A stretch of 64,000 nucleotides of DNA from Sabethes cyaneus (GCF_943734655.1 NC_071355.1:69383449-69447448), one strand, 5' to 3'; shown: positions 34,469 through 47,043, counted from the first letter of the stretch. Numbers and translations: made by a program. Notes: generated from the sequence alone by a model not told the origin.

Positions 34469-35427
34469 CACAATGGGCGAAAATGTGCTCGTAATCCCAA
34501 TAATTAGAAGCCGCTGGTTTGGATCCTATGTAAAAAATTCAAGGAATCGATTGGTGATAGTCTCATTTTGCGCAGACCTTGGGAAGATTTCCATTTTGCC
34601 CTATTATGCCCAAAAATCGTTGCCAAAGATAATTAAGCAGTATAAAAACTTATTTACCGCTCATGAAATGAACCCAAATAACTTCCAAATGTTGCCAAAA
34701 TATCAGAAGAATCCAATCTCATCCATTCCATACTGTGCGAAATGCAAGAATAGTCCATTTTGCCCAATTCACCACTAAATACATAGTAGTATTGAAGCGA
34801 TTAAAATTCGATCCAATTTATTTATTGAAACACAGTCTTCAGAAAAAATATGTATTTTAACATACTGAGTAACTTTGGACAACAGTTGAAAGCAATAAAA
34901 AAACTTTATGCATGGTTATTGCGCAGAATTGATTTTTAAGTGTTATTGTTAAACAAATTATTATATGTTGCAACTAGCAAAAGATATATAGTTACTATTT
35001 TTAACAAAGTTACCCATTTCAGTGTGTTCTACAGTTTTTATGAAGAAAAATTTTTTTTTGATGTTTTTCAAATGAACTGGTGATATTCGAATTTATTCCC
35101 GGGTCTTTGAGTTATTTTTAATCGCTTTAATGAGGTTTTACTATGTATTTAGGGGTCAAATGAACTATTCTTGCATTTTGCACAGTATCGAATTGATAGG
35201 TTGTGATTCTTCTGATGTTTTGACAACATTTGGAAGTTATTTGAGTTCATTTCATGAGCGGCAAATAAGTTTTATGCTGTTTAATTAGCTTTTGCCATGA
35301 TTTTCGCGGATAATAGGGCAAAATGGACATCTTTTCAAGGTCTGCGCAAGATAGGATTATCATCAATCGATTCCTTGCATTTGTTTGCATAGGAATAGAT
35401 ATTACGAGCTTATTTTTGCCCATTGTG
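34469..35427. mobile_element. Long-TIR element, 959 bp, possible 5-bp duplication CACCG
   Basis: Ends CACAATGGGC...GCCCATTGTG, with CACCG on each side (34464-34468, 35428-35432). The arms are long, roughly 340 bp, diverged inverted copies; for example TTATTTACCGCTCATGAAAT near 34650 against its complement near 35255. Met/Pro/Asn-rich frames in both arms are mirror shadows of one another. No transposase. Confidence 0.65.
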
Positions 35428-35432
35428 CACCG

Positions 35433-36602
35433 TTGCGGCTGTCGAAAAAGGAGGGTCAAGTTTCAGAAAGATGTTTAAGTCCAAGGCTTTGCTTTGCTTT
35501 GCAGGGACCTATGATTAAACATGATTTCCAACGCTGACCAGTCTGATATGTGCCACCCTTGATGGTTCTAAGTCAAGCATCAGGATAGCTGCCGAGATAT
35601 CGGACCCGTTTGTAGTATCTTGAATCAGCCATTTCTTTCTCCTGACTAAGAACACGTATATTAGAGGCGAAATATCTTTCAAGACTGATTTTATTATTTC
35701 GTTGTTATCGTCAGGCCTACTATTCTCATTCTATTCTCTTCTAAAATCTGTCTCTGAACAAATTTTCACATAATATACTCTACTCTACAGGACTCTGATT
35801 CCAAAATTCTACCAAGGTGGGAAGAGAAAAGGATTATGCATATTCAGGAATTTAATTTAAAGTTAATTTTGATTTACACTTTTAAAGTGACGCTAGTCCA
35901 TAACTTTTTCCAATTAAAAACACCATTTTAGGCGTATGCAAACCATTTGTTTTATTATGAGGATATTAAAAGTTTTATAGTTGGAAAACGACCTCCAAAG
36001 TATGCTGAGTATACAGCAGAATTTTATGATTGAGTTCAATCACAGTGGACCAAGTCTCAGAAATATATTCTCTAGTTCATTTAGAATGCAACAGGTATCT
36101 ACTATCTACGTACATAACCAGTCGTAAACCTCTGTTGTTTCATCTTGAAATATTGCATAGTATTTTTGTAATAGCAGTATTTACTTGGTTAATCTCATCG
36201 TGCCGGATTGTAGTTTTAAGTATAATGAGCTTAACATTTGAGTTTTACAATTATGGAACTTTGTTGCAATAGTTGAATTCTAAACTTTCATGTCCTTCAT
36301 TTTGATTGGCTCGTGGATGGGCTATACACACAAATAATATGATCCTATATGGGAGTAGCAAAAAAAGTGACGATCGTCGTAATTATTACCAATAGATAAA
36401 ATAACTAATAATTGCAATAATTAGACAACAAATCAATGTTTTTTTCAAACTTTTTTTGAACTAGTTTACATTAAAAATGCTTAATGCCACAATTCTAAAA
36501 CACAATTATTATTCAATAGACGTAATACATCACATCATTTGTAATGTGCCCTTATATAAATTAAAAGCAAATAATAGTTTATGAGATCATAACGGCCATA
36601 CC
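35433..36602. other. AT-rich DNA, nothing recognised
   Basis: A GCTTT-rich stretch lies near 35485-35503. Otherwise no gene, RNA or repeat structure supported. Confidence 0.4.
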
Positions 36603-36610
36603 GATGGACC

Positions 36611-36771
36611 TACAGAGACTATAGATTACAGAGGCGACAAGGCACTCACAAACCGCTAAATTTTGAATGAAAGCGGAGAGTTACCTTTATTAATGATGGT
36701 ACTCTCCGTTTTGATTCAAAATTTAGCGGATTCTGAGTGCCGTGTCGCCTCTGTAATCTATAGTCTCTGTA
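36611..36771. mobile_element. hAT-like MITE, 161 bp, 8-bp target duplication
   Basis: GATGGACC lies directly on both sides (36603-36610 and 36772-36779). The ends are inverted repeats of about 70 bp beginning TACAGAGACTATAGATTACA, with a few mismatches, leaving a short centre. An 8-bp duplication with a CAGAG start is the hAT pattern. Confidence 0.85.
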
Positions 36772-37404
36772 GATGGACCACAAGAGTTGTCATCTTTCAA
36801 AAAGAAGCATTCAGGAAAATTGTGAAAAAATTATTGCGCGAATATTCCCTTTCTCACTTTTGAAGTAAAAATAACAACAAAATGATTGTTTTCATTTTTT
36901 TCCATAAGTAATTTACATGCTTCATTCCAATATTTTAATACATTTGATTTGAAAAAATATCTGGGTAAGGCATTAGACATAAAAAAATGATAAAAAGAAA
37001 TACGATTATTTCTTATCTAGCGCTTCTCCAGATAATAAACTTTTGCATGCAATTTTTGCATGAAAATCTAAACTTTAACTTCTTTTGAGTGTATTTTATG
37101 AAAAAATAATCAATAGATTAATCGCATCGTTTTGATGATGTTGCCCATCAGACGGATAAAGCATTTTTATGAGAGATGTTGCATAGCAAACAGGTTAATT
37201 AGTGGTTATAAGGGCGACCGAAATAAAAGTTTTGCTTACTGCAGCATTGCAAAATGTCTTAATTACCTCATACCCATTGTAAATGATAAATGAAAATGCG
37301 CCAAAGGGCATTTGTTATAAAAATTGTTCATATTACTGAATTAAACATGCAAATGCCTTTTTGCGGCCCATTTAGTCCTGAATAGTAATGTACTTCAATA
37401 GCGG

Positions 37405-37475
37405 GCTGCGAAGTCTGTCGATAAAGTAGCGTCATGTCTTAATGACGCTTATAACACAAGGTTTTTTGTGGTGAA
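37405..37475 (+). mobile_element. SINE 3' fragment
   Basis: CTGCGAAGTCTGTCGATAAA and GACGCTTATAACAC match the 3' part of the SINE at 34041-34215. The tRNA-like head is missing. Confidence 0.5.
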
Positions 37476-37719
37476 AGATGGCACGTGGTGTGGTGGATTT
37501 AATAAAGTCATTTTGAATTGCTGCTGTTTTATTACGGTTGGTTATAGAAATATACAAACCCTTAACTACAAGCTCGTCAGAGTACTTTAATGGCAATAAA
37601 TGTTAATTAGACCCACATTAAACACTAACTGGCTCTAAAGCTAGATTGGTTGAAAAGTAGTAAGAAGCGTAGAGAGAAAAAGGAGTGAAAACACACCGAC
37701 GTTTTAAGCACGGATAATA

Positions 37720-37840
37720 AGCAGTTCGCTCACTCTATAGCGATACTGCAATAACAAAGAAGTGCGGAACAACGCTTGGATAAGATCACAATAGTTAAAA
37801 ATGCTGGTCGTAGTGATAATATCCACACACAAAAAAACAC
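37720..37840. repeat. Dispersed repeat, second copy
   Basis: Same block order as 14330-14470: TTCGCTCACTCTATAGCGAT, then ATGCTGGTCGTAGTGATAAT and TCCACACAC. Confidence 0.5.
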
Positions 37841-38814
37841 TAACTTACCGATCGAATTGTTTTTTTAAGGATTGGTGATTTTGTCTGTAGTGTTGGTTTG
37901 AATAACCAGTAACCAAGGCAACGAGCATGCAGATATGCAGTATCACCAACTTAAATAATTGAGCATGAAATAGGGTGTTTGCAGAGTGCATGCAAAAGTG
38001 ACAGCAGGCAAAAGTGACAGCTCCATATAAACTATACGGGCTGGGAAGGGCGAGATTTTTTAAATAATTTAATTTCTTAATTTAAAACAGAAATTACTGT
38101 TTGCGTTATATGTATAGCAAGGTAATATATCTGTTTACTAAATAACAAATCTATTTTCAACAAACAAGCTAAAACGCGGTAGAAATTATCAAAAATGTAA
38201 CTATTATCTATGTTAGCGGGTTAAAACTGAATATCAATAGCCAGCGATTCCATTCGGACAAGAAAACAATAAATTATACTAAAATCAATGCTACATTCAG
38301 TTATTTTGAACTTGGGCTATGCGGCATGCTGCGTCCGAAAGCCGTATTTTTGGGTCGCCGATTTAAGACTAACTCGCTAAAATATTAGTTGCTAAATGTT
38401 AATATGTATATCAGGGTACATTTCTTGGTTGATTTAAACATTAATTGTTTTGAATGGATAAATTTCAGAAAAAATGATCATTTTATTCAACGCCGTTTTG
38501 CTGCATCGAATAGGAAAAGATGCAATGTGTGCCTAACAGACGTCTTGCATGTGTGTGTAGCAAAAGCCCTATTGACTTGATTTTTTCGCCATTACTATTT
38601 TCTTATAACTCATAACGAATATGTATGTGTCATTGCAATAAAAGTTATATTTGTGTTTTATTTGATGTTTATAACACATACGTAGTATGTATACATATTA
38701 TGTATAGTATGCATAGTATGTATACAGTATGTATACGTAGTATACATAGTATGTAGTACATAGTACTCCTACATAATATCGATATCAAGCAATTTGTTGT
38801 AAATTATGTATTGC

Positions 38815-38870
38815 CTTTGTTATACTATGAAAAAGGTTTAGGGATTGATCGAAAAACATGTTTTTACGGT
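38815..38870 (+). mobile_element. Family Z left-end fragment
   Basis: CCTTTGTTATACTATGAAAAAGG followed by TTTAGGGATTGATCGAAAAAC is the start of Z, cut off after about 50 bp. Confidence 0.6.
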
Positions 38871-39218
38871 GAGAAATATCAGAAAATTTCCTGGAAAGAT
38901 TGGAAAACTCGAAAAATTAGTTTTCCATATAAAATTCGATATGCATTATAAGCGCTGTGTCAATGGTGGCTACGATCATCGCTCTATACATCGTTCAATT
39001 TCTAGCAGCTCCGTTGCCGTGTTCGTCGTTTGGTAAACAAACACGTGTTCGTGTGGACTCCACGTTCAGTGACATCACCACATGATAACAATGAGGAATA
39101 TTCAGGTTAATAGCCATTTTTGTTATTTTGTAAGATCGGTAAATAACCAAAGTTATGTAATGTGTTGTAGGTACAAGTTATTGGTAAACTTAAGCCTAAA
39201 GCATCAATAATGAGATTT

Positions 39219-39472
39219 CTCGCGTAACTCTTCAAAAGGACCTAAGTAACGTTTAGAAACTCTCTTTGGCATCCCTCTCTTCTGATTATTATGGCGACAT
39301 AAATGCATTCCAACAAAAATTTTCCTCATGTTTAGCTAGATAGTTACGTTAGCAACCGGTTCATGCATAGCTGGTGTTTTAAAGTGCATTTGCATTGCCG
39401 TGGGAGGTGAAAGAGAAGAGACCCAAAGAGAATCTCTCATTATTACTTAGGTCCTTTTGAAAAGTTACGCGA
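39219..39472. mobile_element. MITE, ~254 bp, TIR CTCGCGTAACTYTTCAAAAG
   Basis: Inverted ends begin CTCGCGTAAC and extend about 60 bp through AAAGGACCTAAGTAA. ATTT lies on both sides. Non-coding. Confidence 0.7.
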
Positions 39473-40178
39473 GATTTGTTCACGTCATTTACCAAAATAA
39501 TGAAACAAACACAAAACAATTTTAAACCTTTTTACGCCGGGTGCGTGTCCAAAAGATTCAATGTTGGTTTACAAATCGTTTAGGCACTAAACTGAAACTT
39601 CCAAAGCTTCAAGTACATTTTGCATGTATGCAGTTAAACAGAATTATCGTTCAACCAATCCAATCCAATAGATCAACAGTAAAAGTGTGAATGAAGGATT
39701 ATGATCCTGCACAACTCTCTTTTATCAGTGTAGTTTATAGGCAATGGTCCAATGATTGGTTGTGAATGATGATGCAGAATTGACGCGTTATTACGTCTGA
39801 TGATGGCCGAAGGAAAACAGTTGGCAGAAACGTCACACCAAATCAACAGTTTTTGATTTTCACCAAAAAGAAGCAACAGGTTCTAATAATAATAGTATAA
39901 TAGACTTGTTTAGTAGTACAAGATGAATTTGTCTACTATTGAAAAATCATTTTTTCAATCAATGAGGAGTTTTAAAACGGAAATCAGCAGTTAAAGTCAA
40001 AAGTGACTAATAATTGTATGTGACCCATAATTGTGGAACGACTGTATAAACTCTAAGAAACTGATAAAAATGACATGAAGAGTACAGACTTACGGAATTT
40101 TTAGGGCATTTAGTATAATACAGTAAAGTATAAATTTGCCTAACAAACTGCTGAACATTTTCAAATTGTCAAGCATTG
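39473..40178. other. AT-rich DNA, nothing recognised
   Basis: No coding frame, RNA or repeat structure supported. Confidence 0.4.
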
Positions 40179-42293
40179 CACAGCGGGGATTTTTTTTTTG
40201 CAAAAAAGTCCTTTATCTCAATATCTCCAAATGCCGCTAGGCTAGGATCCATCTTTTGATATCAAAAGAAAGCTATTTTATGGGGATTCAAATTGTGTGA
40301 TGCTTGTTTACGGCACGCATTTATTTCCAGCAGTTTTTGCCAAAAAATGGGCATTTTACCTTACTGTTTTAGGAGTACAGAGACATATTGTTCAATATCT
40401 CTGGAACCCGCTGAGATAAAACCATTCTTTTTTCGCCACAAGAAAGCCAACTTTATGTAGATTCCGATGGCAGGGTATTTGAGCGCGGCAAAATTATCCA
40501 TTTTACCTTAATTTTCTCAGCTCACGTTGCCGAATTAAGGTAGCATGATCTTTATTTGCCCAATACTACAAGAAACAAACAGGTGCCGTGAACAAACTGT
40601 TCGACAGTATATAAAACAGGTTTCTTTTGGTGAAAAAAGATTTATTTTACCCCAGCGGAATCCAGAGATAATCACTTTTATTGATAACTAGCTGACCCGA
40701 CCAACTTCGTATAGCCACAAATTAAACTGTGTTGTACATAAATCGTGAATCTTGGATGACCTATGTTACAATCTAGAGTTTTGCAAGTTTCTGAGGAGTT
40801 CATGGGTGGTTTAATATACGAATTTTCCTCACATTAAAGTAGAAAACAACTTCCCCCCTCTTGTTTAGTCTGATAAAATAAAGCGGATAGCATTAAAATA
40901 TTCGGCACGATTATATAACATTTTGCCGAATACCATTTTACGGAACAGCGCTTCTCGGCTGACCATAACGCGGAATATAGAGTTTCGCGGAATACCATTT
41001 CGCGAAAAACCTTACACGAGATGTACCATTTCACAGAAAATGTTTTCGTGGAAAGTACCATTTCGCTGGGGTTATCCTCTTCTCACTCGCTGTCGCTCGT
41101 TCGGACCCAACTGAAAGAAAGTAATAGAGGTCAGTAGATCTAGGAAAATAAATAAATCTAGATAGAGGTGATTCTCTGCGGGGGGGGGCTGAATTTGGTT
41201 CAATTTACTTGATTAGTTCTCGAGTTTTGAGGAAATTTGTATTTCATTTGTAAGGGAGCCCCCCCTCTTAAAGGGGGGAGGAATCATAATTCCCCTCTTA
41301 AAGAGGGGAGGGACCTCAATGCGCCATAGAAAAATATCTTGTCTAGTAAAATACCCACATGCCAAATTTTGTTCTATTTGTTTGATTGGTTCTCGAGTTA
41401 TGCAGAAATTTTTATTTCATTTGTAAGGGAGCCCCCCAACTCTTAGTGGGGGCTTAGTGGTCACCTTCTCCGGCCCCAAAACCCTCTACATGCAAATTTT
41501 CACGCTAATCGGCTCAGTAGTTTTCGATTCTATAAGGAACATACGGACAGACAGACAGAAATTTGTGTTTCATTTGTATGACAGCCCCCCTCTTAGTGAA
41601 GGGATAAGTTTCTAACCATCATAAGAACCTTCCTCGGCCCCAAAGCCCCCTACATGCAAATTTTCACTCCGATCGGCTCAGTAGTTTTCGATTCTATAAG
41701 GAAATAAGGAACATACGGGCAGACAGACAGAAATCCATTTTTAAAGATATAGATTTGTATGGGAGCCCCCCATTTAGTGGGGGGAGGGGTCTCTAACCAT
41801 CATAAGAACCTTCTCCAGCCCCAAAGCAACATGCAAATTTTCACGCCGATCGGTTCAGTAGTTTTCGATTCTATAAAGAACATACGGATAGACAGACAGA
41901 CAGACAGAAATTCATTTTTGTAGGTATTATAGATCATTGATAAAACTAGGGTCAATGTCGTTTATTTGACCAAGACAATAAGAAACAACCATGTTTCCTA
42001 AACAAACACCTTGTCATCGGATTCCCTTTGAAGACTGCTTATTTATGGCATAAAAAGATCAATTTTATCTAAGTGGAATCCAGAGTTATGGACTTTTACA
42101 TATGTCTATAAAGGTAGGGTAAAATGCCCTTCTTTTGGCAAAAACTGCTGGAAATAACTGCCGTAAATAAGCATCACACCATTGGAATCTTTATAAAAAT
42201 ATCTTTCGTTTGACATCAAAAGATTGAACCTGGCTCAGCCACATTTTGAAATATAGAGATAAAGGACTTTTTTTCGTAAAAATCCCCACTGTG
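40179..42293. mobile_element. TIR element T, split by a minus-strand Helitron
   Basis: Ends CACAGCGGGGATTTTT...AAAATCCCCACTGTG. The arms extend about 190 bp; AGTCCTTTATCTC near 40210 and its complement near 42255, and CAGTTTTTGCC against its complement near 42150, show the match. The Helitron at 40688-41933 interrupts it; without it T is about 870 bp. Confidence 0.65.
40688..41933 (-). mobile_element. Non-autonomous Helitron in element T
   Basis: Read on the minus strand it begins TCTATAATACCTACAAAAAT and ends ACCCGGCAAA-type sequence (here TTGGTCGGGTCAGCTAG). It is inserted between A and T. Same family as 3019-4239; extra internal copies of the 5' 'GACAGACAGACAG' end near 41545 and 41735 indicate partial internal tandem duplication. 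Confidence 0.7.
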
Positions 42294-43118
42294 CACAGTG
42301 GTTTAAAATGCGAAAAACACGAACATGACGTTTTTAAGAGGAAAAATGTAAATAAAATGCTATACTATCTATAGCAAAGTTGTTGTACACTCAAAAAAAT
42401 CGGCACGTCAAGTTTACGTGAAAACATACGTAATTCTCATCCATCACACTTTTCATGTAACATTCACGGGAATTATTCGTAACTCGCACTCATACTAACT
42501 AGTTTACGTGCGATCCCGGTAAAATTTATCAACTTTCCCATTAACTAGTACATGAAGTTCATGTAAGTTGCTGTACAGAAGTTTACATGATTTTTCACGT
42601 GGATGCGACGTGTCGATTTTTTTGAGTGTACGTCATCAAAAGCAACTTTTGGCAGGAATGAATCTTTGATTAATCCACCTTAAAAGGAGATAAAAATTTA
42701 ATTTCTTCAACGATTTGATAAAACAAAATGGTTTCTTCGGCAAATTTGTAGAAAATAAAATTTGAAAAATCTTTGCCGAAGACACTTTGGCTCTATCTCT
42801 TCAAATAAACGATCTACAACATTTTCTGCATGAACAACATCTAAAAACTAACAAAATCCATTTAACTATTTTTGATGGGATTTTGAAGGCCCACTATGTT
42901 CTAGAGACTTGTCTATATTTTCAAAACAAATTGAATACAAAAAGGTTTGTATCTATCACCCTTATAGGTGAATTAGCGGTCACCCTAATAGTGATAGGAT
43001 GATGCACTAAAATGTAGCTTAATAAATTTCTCCAAAGACACCACCCTCGAAAAATTACGAAAAATTATTTTTTACCCAAATGCTAATGTCCGCTTTTTTG
43101 CTATTTTGGTCCACTGTG
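42294..43118. mobile_element. Element S, short TIR CACAGTGG
   Basis: CACAGTGG at 42294 and CCACTGTG ending 43118, directly abutting element T. It is split by a MITE at 42388-42628; AAGTTGTTG before and CATCAAAAGCAAC after read as one sequence when the MITE is left out. Non-coding. Confidence 0.5.
42388..42628. mobile_element. MITE, 241 bp, TA target duplication, TIR CACTCAAAAAAATCGGCACG
   Basis: Ends CACTCAAAAAAATCGGCACG and complement of CACTCAAAAAAATCGACACG, with TA on both sides (42386-42387, 42629-42630). A Tc1/mariner-type MITE. Confidence 0.85.
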
Positions 43119-44169
43119 ATTCGGACTAACACGAACCCGCGAAGATAACGTAGGGTCACAACCCTGCCAGCATCATATATCATGAAAATTATCGTAAATG
43201 TCTCTTAACAAATTCGGATTCGTAAATAAAGCCTAATAAAGCGCGCACAAGTTGATATTCTATCGTTTATAATGCTAGTAGCTGACAAACATACGATTTT
43301 CAGCACAAAGTGGTATAGCTGTATGTAGCTAGTAGCGCTTAATCGGATCTTTTCATATTGAAATACCTATATATAATTGTATCACTCAAACTTATTCCTC
43401 AGTGCGTATATCGCCTCCAAAATGGTACGGATAAGCGACTTTTGCGCGTCGAATACGATTTTGATGGATACATATAGGGTAGACGTACCAAATATGGTGG
43501 AGATATGTCATCTATTAAGACAAATTTACGTATAAACATCTATGACACAAAACGTATAATACCTTAAAGTTTTCCAGTACTTTGTGATCAGTAGAAAAGG
43601 AATCAGGCGTCAGTTTTGATGATTTTTTGATGAAAGCTATCAAAACGCTGGTTTGGAAATAGCATTGCAATGTGCCAATTATAGTAGTAGTGTTTCTGGC
43701 ATTTCGTTATAGGTGTACCAAATATGATAGTATACTGGAAGACCGAAGAGTAACTAAATAATCACTTAATCAAAATCAATTCATGAATTAAAATAGATCA
43801 AAATGAGTAATAAAAACGACGCTTATTTTTTGTTTGTTTGATTATAGTCACTTTAACCAGCTTGGGTCATTCGTGACATCTGCGGGGTTGGGATTTGAAC
43901 CCGGGGACGCTTAATTAAATTTTATTGTGGAAAATAATTAGAAACGGTTCATAGGTTACATAACGCGTCTATGGAGGTGGAAAAGAAAAGTATCTATTGG
44001 TATTGCGACATGGAAAAATCTCCCAGAAGAGCATTTCCTATGACAATAAAACATCAGAAATATCAAAATTGTGTTAAATAAGTAATCAATGCACGCCGCC
44101 TTCCATTTTTCTAACTTGATAACAGTGCCTCTGCCGAGCAGAATTTGAAGAAGTGGTGTATAGAACAGT

Positions 44170-44300
44170 TGTAGAGGTAGTTATTATCTGCAATGTAATT
44201 GAAGTGTTCGAATCTCGGTTGGGAGAAGCTGTTAGACTCTATCTAGCACTAGCTAGAACTAGGGATATTCACTAGGTTTAGAGTGTGGGATATTTTAAAA
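44170..44300 (+). mobile_element. SINE fragment in Y
   Basis: B-box-like GTGTTCGAATCTCGGTTGGG followed by AGAAGCTGTTAGACTCTA, as in the other SINE copies. The head is degraded. Confidence 0.4.
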
Positions 44301-44536
44301 TTTTATGTTATTGTATAAGGATGGGAGTGTGTACGAAAATCTAAAACTGATGCAACTAACAACTATGAGTTTCGTAATAGTAACAAAAAATAAAGTTTTT
44401 ATTTCTAAATTTAATGTTATTTTTTTAATTATGGTTTCCTTTTATTAATTTCTTCGTTTTCGGCTCCAATATTTTACGTTCACGCTCCTCAATTCTAGAC
44501 TTTCTGAGTCTTTCAGATTTGCATCTTCACGTTCCA

Positions 44537-45240
44537 TTACTCGTCGTTTTTTCTGCCGCTTCTTTTCCTCTTTTTCTTATTCTTTCTTACAATTCCTTCG
44601 AAACCAGTAAGCCAGTTATCTACCACCTGGAACCATCCATGAAGAAGCTTCTCAGTTACCCGGCCGCTTGCTAATAATACTGTTTCTGGTGTGCGGATAG
44701 AACTTCCGGGTTTGCGACGCATAAAACCAGATATCCGCTTGCGTCCTGGAAATGAAAAACATTTAAAATGTATAAATAATGTTCAAAAACCTTTTGGGAC
44801 CGGAAAAATCATGATGAGAATTTTAATTAATCATAAATACGACCGCAATACGCGAGCACCGTTTGTTTCACACAATTTTCCAACGTGCTCTCTCATGATC
44901 CCTGCTGGTCCCAAATAGAATACCTGGTCGATTTTTCCAGAACAGCGTGATCCGCTCCTTGGATGTCAGGTACTCACTCACTTGGGACAGAAGTGCATGT
45001 CGGGAAACTGATCCTGCTTACCAACAATTAGTCGACACAATTTGCTGCTCCTTTTGTTTTGACAGGACAGTTAGTGGATTTTTCTGCAATGTCCAATTCT
45101 CCAGCAAACGATAGTGGACATCGGAATCCCGAACTGTTTACAGCTTGCGTAAACCATCATCCCGGAGTTGAAGACCTCGGAAAAAATCTTCTTCGAAGTA
45201 ATGTTTACGGGAAATTTGCTTTCGGTATTTGCTGTTGAAT
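44537..45240 (-). pseudogene. Pogo/Tigger-like transposase remnant: psq HTH + CENP-B-type HTH, DDE domain lost
   Basis: On the minus strand an upstream region (45240-44934, broken frame) reads 'CKQFGIPMSTI', a pipsqueak-type helix-turn-helix signature. It ends 'KERITLFWKNRP' at a GTATTC donor. After a 188-nt intron with acceptor TTTCATTTCCAG (44746) the exon 44745-44537 continues in frame 'GRKRISGFMRRKPGSSIRTP' and 'GRVTEKLLHGWFQVVDNWL', the CENP-B-type DNA-binding HTH seen in pogo, Tigger and jerky-like proteins. It then passes straight into a Lys/Arg-rich end (KNKKKRKRSGRKNDE) and stops. The DDE catalytic core normally between these is absent, so this looks like an internal deletion. AATAAA-like sequence follows near 44395. 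Confidence 0.65.
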
Positions 45241-45859
45241 GTAAATCAAATATTGTAATTATATTTAGATAATAAGCGACTAGTTATTGTTCATACCTGA
45301 TATTTTATTAACAGCAAAAGCTAATAAAAGAAAACTAGTTTTTAATCACACCCGGTAAAGAACGCATTATGACCAAAAGTTACAACGATGGGAAAAAAAG
45401 ATTTCGTATGCTACGATAATCGGTCATCGCCTACTACTATGATTGGCGCACCGTTGTGAAATTTTGCCAATCATGGTAATACATAAAAGGAATCATTCTT
45501 GACTAAAATCGTATTAATTTTTTATTTCACAACGTTAAGAAGGTGGTGACTAATTCCCCCATGCGGTTTTATTTTCGAAAAATATAGTTTTAATATCGAA
45601 AATGTCTTAATTACGATTACGTATAGCTTAGCGAATCGCTAAGAAACAAGTCTCACAGTGACAAGAAATTTTCAAACTATGTTTTTTCACATAAAAAATA
45701 AGTTTACACTAAAAGTAAATCAATAAATTGGTACAAGAGAACTTTTTTCTGCATAAAAATATCTTTTGGAATGCAGAACAGCGTGTTCTCTATGTTAAAC
45801 GATCAACAGGCTCTCTCCCCAAGGAACAAAACGGCAGCACCTAAACAAGCAGGTGTGGA

Positions 45860-46600
45860 ATAAGAGTTGTTTGATAGCATTCGGTGCTGAATAAGCGAAT
45901 TTACTGAATTGTCTGTTGTTTAAACGTCATAACCTATATTTTTTCTAGCTTCTAATCAACATCTATACGTTGTTATATAAATGCGGAATAAGAGTCGAAT
46001 AAACGTTATGCAAACGTATCGGCAGTACGGCTAAGAGCAGATGTGGAATAATGGTCGCTTACAAGCTACCATGAAAATGCATGTCGAACAGACGTTGTGC
46101 AAACGTGTCAGTCAAGGGCAATTGTGGAGTAAAAGTGGAATAAGAGTGGAATGAGCATTGCGCAAACGTAACAGCAGCATCACGGAGATCAAATGTGGAA
46201 TAATAGTGGAATAAGTGTGGAATGAGCGTTGCGCAAATGTATCAGCAGCATTGCTGAGAGCAAGTGCAGAATAAAAGTGGAATAACAGTGGAATAAATGT
46301 TGTACAAACGAATTTGCAGCATTGCTGAAAGCAAGTGTGGAATAACAGTGGAATAAATGTTGCGCAGCATTACTGCGAGAAGGTGTGGAATAAAAGTGGA
46401 ATAAGTGTGGAATGAGCGTTGTGCAAACTTATCAGCAGCATTGCTGAGAGCGAGTGTGGAATAAGAGTGGAATGAAAGTTGCCCAAATGCATCAGCTGCA
46501 TTGCTAAGAGGAATTGTGGAATATGTGTCGATTAATCGTCGTACAAACGTATCAGTAGCACCACCAAGAGCAGGTGTGGAATAAAAGGTGCTTGATGGCA
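45860..46600 (+). repeat. Minisatellite, ~60-70-bp units rich in GTGGAATAA
   Basis: About ten irregular units. Each has one to three GTGGAATAA(A/G)AG blocks, then CGTTGCGCAAACGTATCAGC and AGCATTGCTGAGAGCA. Unit length varies because the GTGGAATAA block is itself repeated. Diverged units recur near 47780-48030. Confidence 0.85.
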
Positions 46601-46911
46601 GCCAATAACACCAATAACTTGAATTACACTTTATACTTTACACTTTATAATTTATGCTTTAAATTTATGTTAGGTACACTTTATTTTTATTTTTTTTTTA
46701 TTTTTTTGGTACATTAAGAATAGAAAACATTTGCATAACCACTTTTAGACGCCGCAAATCTTTGTTGGTCGTGGAAATCCTTTTAAGTGTTGCCTGTACG
46801 GTGTGTATCTTTTCCCTCGGTGTGTTGTTGTCCCTCGTCGTACCGAAATTTAACTTTAACAAACTTATATCCAAAAGCAGCCGGCTGCTTGACGCTTTGC
46901 GAGTTACTCAC

Positions 46912-47043
46912 AATGGATTTACTCAGCGAGATGAATTCCGTCGGGCTAAAGCCGCCAGAATTGTTATGATCGGGTGGCATAGTGGCGATACCACCACTGC
47001 TCCCGCTGCCGGTGCGCGAAAACACCACTGCTTCTCGTGCCAT
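46912..47043 (-). CDS. Captured host first exon, resembling an N-terminus of a syntaxin
   Basis: On the minus strand ATG at 47043 opens a 44-codon exon (MAREAVVF ... GGFSPTEFISLSKSI) that ends exactly at a consensus donor GTGAGT, phase 0. An in-frame upstream ATG at 47136 would add 31 residues. A 5' UTR-like, CAG/AGT-rich stretch continues to about 47330. The stretch FSPTEFISLS reminds me of Qa-SNARE syntaxin-12/13-type N-termini in insects; that is from memory and unverified. It lies within nested elements Q and Y, so it is most likely a copied exon, not the functional gene. Alternatively it is a real first exon into which the elements' borders happen to fall. Confidence 0.45.

Larger units (their letters stand above)
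36780..38814. other. AT-rich DNA with small repeat fragments
   Basis: It holds a SINE 3' fragment (37405-37475), a dispersed repeat (37720-37840) and a TATG/GTAT-rich simple stretch at about 38680-38765. No gene is supported. Confidence 0.4.

Noticed and set aside
34395..35459. 127- and 70-residue frames with similar peptides on opposite strands
   Set aside because: They lie in the two inverted arms of one TIR element and mirror each other; not genes.
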